Assembly (NCBI GenBank): GCA_036571765.1
Contig: BROE01000025.1
Coordinates: 82,663-146,662, forward strand
Direction of reading: 5' to 3'
DNA length: 64,000 bases
From: Plecoglossus altivelis
Lineage: Eukaryota > Chordata > Actinopteri > Osmeriformes > Plecoglossidae
The number at the start of each line of letters is the position of its first letter. Position 1 is the first letter of the stretch. Position numbers and translations under genes: made by a program. Shown here piece by piece: positions 47,401-57,577 of this stretch. The notes under the pieces are model-generated. The model saw only the letters and a program-made list of their open reading frames with translations, made no database searches and was not told where the DNA came from.

Positions 47401-50400
47401 TGTATGCGTTTCACAAATCCCAATAAACTACATCACTTTAACATCACTTTAGTGGCACAGTGTTCGGGCAGTGTCGGGCATAGACTACTAACACTAGAAT
47501 AACAATTAGACCAACACTATATAAGAATGACTCCAGTAGGTCTCTGACAAGGGCCACATAATGTCCATATCCTGAGATCAAAACATCTATGATAGGCAGG
47601 GGTATCAGTGGGTCCCTTGTGTAAACCATACACTTGGGACAGGTTTGGCAGCACTGTTTTCAGAGAGAGAGCAGAGACTGTTTTCTTCACCCCCGGTCAA
47701 AATGTTTTAGCTTTTCCATCGAACACAAGCAAAAGTGACAGACGCCCCATCTCTGACACACCTGTGCTTCACTGCAGGAAGCTGACCATGGTGCTGACAG
47801 GAAGCTGACCATGGTGCTGACAGGAAGCTGACCATGGTGCTGACAGGAAGCTGACCATGGTGCTGACTGGTCTTGTGCAGTTGATTCAGCCTCAGGTTAC
47901 CACAATATCATGCATGGATATGTGGGTGGGTATGTATGTGCTAATGAGTTTTCTTACTTGATCATATGAGGTACAGTCACTTTGGAGTTCTCCTCAAACA
48001 CACTAGTCATCAAACCATTACAGCGGATATTATCTATGCACTAGCGAGAGGGGGGGAGAGAGAGGGCGAGGGAAGCATTAGAAGAAAACAGAAGACTATT
48101 ACTTTGATGACCAAAATAATATATATACACAGTAGCAGAATTATGTGTGTGAGTGTGAGTACGTACCTGGCTGATGTCACTTGTCCAGGCAGCCTTCTCC
48201 TGTCTAGAAGGAGCCAGCAGAACCACAGTGAAGGATGTGGAATCACATGGCTCCACCACCAGCTTGAAGTCTAGCTGACCAAACACCTGGCCTGACTTAG
48301 CTACATACACACACACACAAATGTACACATGCTCACACCCACATACACACACATACACACATGGATTGTCAGTGGTAAGAACCTATGAAATGTTAATGAA
48401 CTGATGATGTCACAGGATTAGACCTTGGCATTTAACGGAATGGCAATATGATATTTTAAAGGGAGTCATGCGTAGACTTTTATATTGTGACATTAATTAA
48501 CCTGGCTGACGAGCAGGAGGAGGAAAGAAGGGGAGATCAAGGTGAAAGGTGAAAGGATGAGGGAGGAGAGGGAGGGATGGGAAGAGGAAAATATTTAACC
48601 TGGGTGATGGGCTAGGGAGAGTAGTGTGAAGGAAGATGGACGTAGGAGAGATCGGTAGAGAAGGGAAACTTATAGCCCTTGCTGAGTAGCAGGGGGCTGA
48701 TAATGAAACATCACAGTCTACTGGGGGCTAATGGTTCACATAGATCCTAGCAATCTGAACACAAACACACAGCCAAGCAATATGAACACACACGCCTACC
48801 CCTGTACTGACATACGCATGTAGCAATCTAAAAACACACACCTACACAAGATGAACTGGGGAAGAACACACACATGCATGGTGGACTCACCCTCCTCGTC
48901 AGCAGCATCAGGCTCCTCTATGAGCGTGCAGTCTATTAGAGAGAGGACCCCTCCTTGCTGCAGAAAGGAAGGGTGGTAGTAAGTGTGATGATGTGTATGT
49001 GTGGCAAGGGTAGAGGGTTAGGGTTAGGCTTCAATTCAATATGTTTCGCAATCTTTACTCAGTGGACAAGCCACACAGCTATGACCTGCTCGTTTTTTGT
49101 AAATTAAACAATTATTTCAATTGTGACAACAAGTGTGACATTACCCAAATTCTGTGTGCAACCTCCTGAATTATATGCATCTCAGCTCTCTAACCCTAGT
49201 GGTTGTCACAGCCTGTTTCTGTGTGTCTGAGTGTTTATACAGGAATAAGTATGTGCATGTGTATGTGCCTGACCTTGAGTAGGTGCAGCTTGCCCCCTGA
49301 GCTGCGTGTGCAGATGAGGAAGTGCTTGGTGAACAGGAAGCACTGTCTCTCTCCTTCCTTCTTTAGAGACAGAGAGCCCAGGCGCACCTTACTGAGCTTA
49401 CCTCGCTCCACTGATGGGAGCTGGATCAGAGATCCTGATGAGAAAGAAGTGGGGAGGAGGGGGAAGAAGGAGGGAGAGAGAAAAGATGCTACAGTATCTG
49501 GGTCCATTTTCACCCAAGGGTCCATGGTTAGGGTCTGGGTTACAGGAGTGTTGAGGGTCAGGGTTAGTGAAATGTAGTATGTCTGAATTAGAGAAGAGTG
49601 GAGGTTCTGAGTTAAAGGATATTGAAGGATCAGGATTGGATAAGTCAAAGTTAGAGGAACGCAACGGAACGCAGACGGACTCAGTCAAGGGTCACTAATT
49701 GACGGACCGTGGTCTGGGTCCAGACCTAGACGCAATACAATTTGGATGAAAGGCAAAATCTATATTGTAATTTAGTCATGATCCAAGTGAGTTTTCATTG
49801 GTGCCTGATTTCGTGCTATAGCCTTTATTTTTTCCCTAATTAAACGTGGTTTCTATTTTCTTCGCCCAATCCAAAGATCCAGTCAGGAGCTGTAATGACT
49901 GTAATCACCATGACAACTCATTCAATGTTGACCACAATCTCTGCGGATCATGCCGGTTATGTGTGTCATTCTCAACAAGGCAGGCTAATGTATTGGCTAA
50001 TGGTACCTGTTCCTTTCTTAGCAAAAATGACGTGATAAAACCTGTCAAAAAGCAGTTTATTTTATCTTTAAAAGTTTATTCCAAAAATCACTAATTTCAG
50101 TCAGAGTGGGCTGGCAAGTCTGCAATGAGATGCTTGAGCTTGTCAAAAGTCATAACATGAAACCACTATGACACAAAGCATAGACTATTTGAACAAAATC
50201 ACCCCCATAACTCTGGAGTAAGGGCCAGAATAAGAACCCCATCACTGTTCCGGACCCTGGACTGAGTGGAAATTAGATGAGTGGACCTTTTGGGTTTCTA
50301 ATTAAGTATTCCTGGTCTATGTTAAAGTAATGCAGAGGGTCTGGGTTACAAGAAAGTTGAATATCAAGTTAGAGGAATGCACAGGGTAAAGTTTACTGAG

Positions 50401-52801
50401 TGTAGAGCATCAGGTTAGAGCATAAAGTAAGAGGAATTCGGAGGATGTGGTTAGAGGAATGTAGAGGGTCACGTTAGAGGAATGAAGTGGTTCTGGTTAG
50501 ATGAATGTAGAAGAGCATGGTTAGAGGAGCTTGGAGGGTTAAGGGTAGAATAAAGTAGAAGGTTAGGGGAGCATAGAGTGCCTCACCCTGTCTAACGAAG
50601 GTCTGGCTGGTGTCCAGTAGAATGTCACAGCCTTCCACAATCATCCTCTCTATTGCCAAGTTCTTACGGATGTTTTCTGTGTCACTCACCTCATCATGCA
50701 TCACCCTAGATGCACACAGACACAAACGAACACCGCACACGTACCACACAGACACAAACCACACACATCATACATACCATACAAATAGGTTTTGTTTATT
50801 TGATACACACTAGTTCATATTAAGTCCTGCTTCTGCTTCAGTGGTCTTGTCTGACTGACACACATGGATACACTCTCATCCACACACACACCTTGACAGC
50901 TCTTCCAGCTTGGACTTGGCAAACTCCAGACTCTTGCGCTCCACATGCTCATGTGGAGTGTGTGCTAACAACTCATGTAGAGTGATGATGTAGCGAGGGA
51001 TCTGGGAGGGAGAGAATGAGAGAGAGAAAGAAACAGAAGGGGGCGGAGAGTGGGTTAGACTGGTTGGAGATGGATGGTCAATTGCATGTGTATGTGAGTA
51101 TATATGCTGTAACCTGCCTGTATGTGTGTGTTTATGCATACATGTGTATGGATGTGTGTGTTACCTGAAACATGGGATATGTGAGGAAGGTTTCCAGCAT
51201 GCGTCCTTCACAGGCAGTGTTCGCCTCATACTGCTTAAGCAGCTTATCAAAGTCTCGGTTCTGCTTGCAATTGGCCAGAACCTGCAGGCTGTACTGGTGG
51301 TTACGGACAAACTCCTGGTAGATGTTCAGCATGGGGAGCAAGATGTCAAACAGATCCGCTGGGTAGGGAGGGTATTATAGAGAAAACACATATTTATACG
51401 CATTAATCTATTCAGAATTAACCAGAATATACAGTTGGTCAACAACTACACCAGATCAGACTTCTGTCTCTCTCTCCTCTCTCCCTCTGTCTCCTCTCTT
51501 ATCTCCCCTGTCTCCACCCCTCTTTCTCTCAATGCATCATTAATGCTTGTGTCTTTGTCTCTGAACAAGCCCTGCTTCAGAATTTTATCCCTTTGGTGAT
51601 TCTCATTTGTCAGCGTGGGTTTTAGAGGCAGAGGAATTATGGTCTTTCTGTTTGTCAGGCTATCCTTTGTCTATAAGGTGTGTGTCTGCTTCAGGATGAG
51701 ATAGCACAGGAAAGACAGTGATGACAGATGAGATTATATGTGTGTGTATGCCTGGATGTGTGCGTATGTGTGCATGTGTGTTTCTTTGAGAGAGTAGGAG
51801 AGCATCTTACCCAGCACTAGAGTAGGCCAGTTAGCAATGCGAGCCTTCAGGCCCTGATGAAAGATCTCATGCAGGAACATAATGGTCTCACTGAGGAACA
51901 TTAAACACACAGAGACAGAAACTCAAGTCCAATACATACATGTAGGCATGTATGTATGAATATGAGTTCATGTGAATGATGTATAAAACATGTGCATTTA
52001 GACTGCTCACTTCAGTATTTCACAAGGGTATTACGATCCCTGGGTGGAATTTCCACATAGAAAGAATTGCACATTATAAAGATGTCTCTTCTGCACTGTT
52101 GTTTGTACTCCAACTCTAATTCCAATTGAGCCTTTGACATGGCAACAGGCTGATTGGTTTAATTTACAGCTCCAAAATACAGTCAATAAGTTTCTACCCT
52201 GCTGCTTATCCATTATTGATCACACAACAAAAATCAGTGTGTATTCTGAGTAAGTTAGTTGACTGGTAGTTAATCTGACACTGCACACAAATGGATCAGT
52301 TTGCAATTTGTTGAAAAAATCTTCCCAGAAATTGTGTGTAAGGCTACATCTCCCACATATTTATTTCCATATCATAATTTGACATAATCTTTGGATGCTT
52401 CTCGTAGTTAGCTTACATAGTGTATAGCAGAGGATAAGATAATAGGCCTACAAATGTTGAATAAATAACCTAAAGAAAGTGCTACATGTTTTTCACAGTA
52501 AACATCCATGGACACTCTATGGCAATACCTTAGCTCACACTTTTGGCACTACTTGTCAAAACGTGTGACATGTACCGCTAGGGGAAGTCGTGGCCTAATG
52601 GTTAGGGAGTCGGGCTTGTAACCTGCAAGTTACTGGTTCAATTCTCACACCGGCAGGAATTGAAGGTGGGGATTGTGAATAAACAGCACTCTCTCTGCCT
52701 TCAATACCATGACTGAGATGCCCTTGAGGTGCCCTAACCAAACCCCCAATTGCCTCCCGGGCGCTGGAGCAATAGCTGCCCACTGCTCTGGGTGTAAGTT
52801 C

Positions 52802-52836
<35 letters not shown>

Positions 52837-55800
52837 CCACTACTCACTGCTGTGTGTGCACTTGGATGGGTTAAATGCAGAGGTAAATTTCAAATACGGG
52901 TAACCATACTTGACAATACATCACTTCACTAGTTTCCAACGTGCACGTGCACAAGCTGGGGATAGGGAGCCACTGTTCTGCTCATGATCGGACAAGATGG
53001 GAATGGAAAGATAGCCCAGCTTGTTTCAAGCTCTTGGTTGCCTCACTGCACCACTGAACACTTTATATAGTAACAAACGAGAATGCTTGGTCTCGTTATA
53101 TAGGTATATAGTGTGTACAATGTATAGTCTCACCTGTTGAGGAACACACTGCTGACATCATCATGTCTGATAGGAGGCTTCTTAGAGCTGGCTGCCATGC
53201 GGAGTGGCCGCAGAAAACAGTTAACCAGGATAGACAGCTGGTGGACATATCTAGACCCAGACCAGACTAGGCTTAGAACAAGATAAGGCTTTGAGAGTTG
53301 GGTTCACAGAGTTGAGTCACAACGAAATGTGACTCAACTTTCATAACACTCTTGATCAATTTACTTCTGAACAGAACTTTAGACAAGAGACATTAGAATA
53401 ATGCAGTCACTATGTAAATATTCAGTATTGCAAACACACTGAACAGTAATACCCCTTTGTACATTATGATTGGTTAAAACTTGGTGAATGTACTGGGGAA
53501 GTTCAGTTGATATTATTATACTTTGCAGTAACATGCCAGTTACAGCTTGCTTATGAAAAAATAAACATATCCTATTTCACACAAGGCATTTAATTGTATT
53601 TACATTCAGAAAAATAATAATTACCCTCTGTACAATAAACAGATAATAAGGTTACAATTATCTGCAAGGTCATTTGAATATTTGGCAGTTCTTATTGATG
53701 TGTGCTCTATGTTTGTCTTCCCTTCTGATCTCCCTTTCAAAATGTAGATGTTATTGTTTCAATCATCTTCTCTGTCCACTGCAACTGCATCTGGCCAATT
53801 GTAGGCATGTCCTACACCAGGACTACGGTTGTACTCTGATATAGTTAATCCAGGATCAGACCGTGTGTGCAAGAGCTACTTACTCTGTCTCTGCCTCAAC
53901 CATGTTGAAGACAATCTGGTTCCTCTTCCTCATGCTCTCAGCGTGGGGGGAGCTGATATAGTCCTGGACAATGCTCTTCCACTTCCTCCTGCACAGCCAA
54001 CCTCGCATGAAGCCCTGGACCTACGTGCACACAAAGACAAATGGGTTAGCTGGTGCAAGTGTATCTCCCACCACATTCAGGTTAGCTGTGCGTGTGGGAG
54101 TGTGTTCTGGCTATATTATGTGTGTGTGGTGTCTCTGTTGTCTAAGTGAGTGTAGATGGGTGTGTGGTGTATGGTGAGTGTGGGGAGACTGTGTTGTGTG
54201 TGTGTGTTGTGGTTGTGTGTGTCTTTACCTTCTTAATCTTCTTGATGTCCGGGTCATCTTGCTCCTGCTGGGTGTGGTAGGGCTTCATCCTCTCCTTGGT
54301 CTTGTTCAGTGCCAGGATCTGATAACACACCAGCTGCTCATGACCACCATGCGAATACACAAATAACTTGTGGGTTGTGGTAATGTGTGCATGATAAAAC
54401 ATTGAACCAATCTGATCTGTTTGTGCATGCACCGTGGATGTGTGTGTTGTGTGTGTTACTCTGTAAGATAAGCATCAGATCAGATTTCCTTGTGTGTAAA
54501 ATTACACACACAACATAGAGTGAATGGGTAAGCAAATGGAGGGCTATAATATTCTGTACATAGATGGACAGAAGGCCTTACCCTTGTAGCTTTTAGGTTA
54601 CTCATGGTCAAAGTATGTGGCACTGATAGACACACCACACAACAACAACTTCTCTTGTTCTGATCTTCCTGTTGTGTGTGTGCATGCGCTTGTACCTCAG
54701 CCTTCAGCCTCTCGATCTCCGTGTCCTGGTCCTCCAGTTGGGTGCGGAGTTGGTTGGCTGCGACCTTCTCTGTCTCCACAATCTGGACAAGGTGGATGTA
54801 CTTTTGCATCAGAACCTCGCGCTCGATGATGATGTCAGAGTAACTGAAACCACAGCCCAACAAAGATTATGTCACTGAATGATGAAACTCCTCGAGACTC
54901 TCAAAATAACCTGCTGTCAGTTACTGAGACAACTGCTGATGCTGGAATTAGAAGCTGGGACATCTAACCACACTAGATGATCACTATCATCCAACCATGT
55001 AAGATGTTTATACAGTTTACAGTTAAAGGTAATATAATCTGGATACATTTATCGCCTGGTGTTTACTCACAAATCTTATAGAAAATACTGTTCTGAGTGT
55101 GGATATTGGTCCACCCATCAAGGTTTATCACAAAAATAACTGGGTCTCATAGAAGGACATAGGGAGGGAGAGCGAGGAGAAAGGAGAGTGTGATGAGTAA
55201 GAGAGGCAGAAAATGGAGAGGGAAAGACAGACAGTAAAGGAGACAGGGAGATGAAGAAAGGGAATGACCATGAGAGAGGCATGTACCTGGCTTGCTGTAT
55301 GGCCTCCACCCATTCGTCACATTCATTCTCCTCATCTGTTCGCAGCTCCAGGGGCTTCTGTCCATCATGGCCAAACACTATTAGGAAGTAATGCTGCAGG
55401 GAGAGGGGCAGATCAGCACAAACACACAAACACTCACTCTCCATCTGGGCTTTGCCCACCCATCTTCTCATCCAATGTCCTATAATTAAAATCCCTCATG
55501 TACCTACCCCCCACATACAACACATACACACATCAGAATACATACACACCTGGAGCATTATGTGAACAGACTGAAGCTTTTATTCAAATGCCTATGGCCC
55601 GGAGCATTGCTATTCATAGACTAGCACACTGGCCTCCTCTTCCTCCTCTTCATCTCGATCTCTCTACCTCCCAATGCTCCTCTTTCTTACTGTACTTTCC
55701 CCTCCTTCTGCCCTTTCTATTTATCCATCTATATATGTGTGTAATTTTTTACAGAGCGTTCAAAACCTAAAGAGTTGAGGGAGAAAGTCAGGAGAGAATT

Positions 55801-57187
55801 AAAGAGAAGGGAAGAATGATTGCAACATTGAGCAAAAGAGAGCAATTGAAATAGGAAGATACTGAGAGAGAAAGAGTAAAGGGAGAGACTAAAACAGAAG
55901 GAAAGAGGCATAGAGTGAGAGAGGGATGTAGACAAGTGTTATTACAAAACATTTATTTAAGGTAGACGCAATTGAAAACCATGACACTACCTTACAAAAA
56001 AAAAACGTTTCCAAGGCAACCTATTCTCCCAGCACTCCAGAGATGTTCTGTCGTTATATTTTCAGCTATTCAATCTATTCCCTCCTCTATTCATCCTCCT
56101 CATTCAGTTATGATAGAAGGGCATGTTTAATTTTCGACTTCTCTCTTGGGCTCCTGTTCCCTCCTATCCTCCCCTTTCTTGTTCTCTTCTTTCTCTTTAT
56201 GTTCTGTGTCACTGACACCTGCAGGGTCATTACCATTACAAATACAATACAACAGAGATCCAGCTGTGCAAGTGTGTGTGTGTAGCGCGAGAGTAGATAT
56301 TAGCCCCTGGTGTGGTACTAACAACACAGGCACGACTTGCAGGATTGGTTTAACGGAGTGTTGAGCGACACAAACCTAGAGACAATGAAGTGGACATCAA
56401 ACATTAGTACGTTATAAACAAAAACTATAATACCCAGCCCCTGTGGTGGGAAATGGTGTAAGAATACCCGGAAAGGGGTTACCAAAAAATTTTTCTCCCG
56501 GTTACCTTGGTTGGTGATTGCTTGGTTCCTTATTTGGCGATTTAGTTGTAGAAAACCAGAAAAGTCAGAGCCTGTTAATGAAGTTATGCCTCTGATCGTT
56601 TAACCTTTGTTGCCGGGGATGAGGTGGTACCCTTATATTGGTTCGGCATCAATTGTTGTACCCGATGCCTGTCCAAGGTTGCAAGTAGTGCACGTAAACT
56701 GATGTGTTGTGTGTGATGTGAAGGGTTGTGGGATAGGAGCTTTGACCCAGTTTGTTTTTGTGGAGGAGGTGCAGGAAGCTGTTACCCAGGTGTTTGTAGG
56801 TAGTGTGTGTGTGGGGCACCAGTGCTGTGTGTGTGTAGTTTGAATGGTGTGTGTGTGTGTGTGTGGGGTAAGTGACCCGCAGTGTGAGAGTGGAACAAGG
56901 TCTGTAAAACCCCCAGCAGTTAAATCTCATAAACATTGCTTTCATGCCTGTGTTTCTCAAACAACAATTAGCAAATATATGTGTGTGTGTGTGGGTGCGG
57001 GACTGCGATTGTGGGTGTGTGTGTGGTATGTGTACGATAGACCGTGGAGTGAATGAGCTGAGGAAAGAGAGAGAGGAGAGAGAGAGATTGGGGAGAGAGA
57101 GAGAGAGAGACCGAGAGAGAGCGAGCAGAGAAGAGAGAGAGAGAGAAAAGAGAGAGACGAGGAGAGCAGAGAGGAGAGAGAGGAAGA

Positions 57188-57228
<41 letters not shown>

Positions 57229-57444
57229 TGAGCTGGAGGATAATGAGCCAGTGCTATTGTTCTCTCTTTGGCACACACTCACGTGTGAGGTTTGTCAATC
57301 AGCATGACTGACTGACTGACAGCAGCTGAAATCATGATACTTGTTGGGACTAGAGGATGTTCCTGTCATTATGTGTATTAGTAAGACAGTGTTCTCTTGT
57401 CATCAGCTACAGCTTTCTTTCTTTCTCTGTCGTTCATTTGTTTG

Positions 57445-57476
<32 letters not shown>

Positions 57477-57487
57477 CTGTCTCTCTT

Positions 57488-57577
<90 letters not shown>

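Larger units (their letters stand above)
48301..50586 (-). other. rasgrf2 introns 10-12
   Basis: Intron 12 (48,301-48,890), intron 11 (48,958-49,273) and intron 10 (49,435-50,586). They hold CA tracts and GGGTTAGAGGAATG-like degenerate short repeats (49,550-49,650, 50,330-50,580). No additional exon recognised. Confidence 0.6.

Noticed and set aside
52581..52660. A functional tRNA gene
   Set aside because: Box A/B-like sequences belong to a SINE head found three times with the same body and tail, and no clover-leaf with intact arms was seen.
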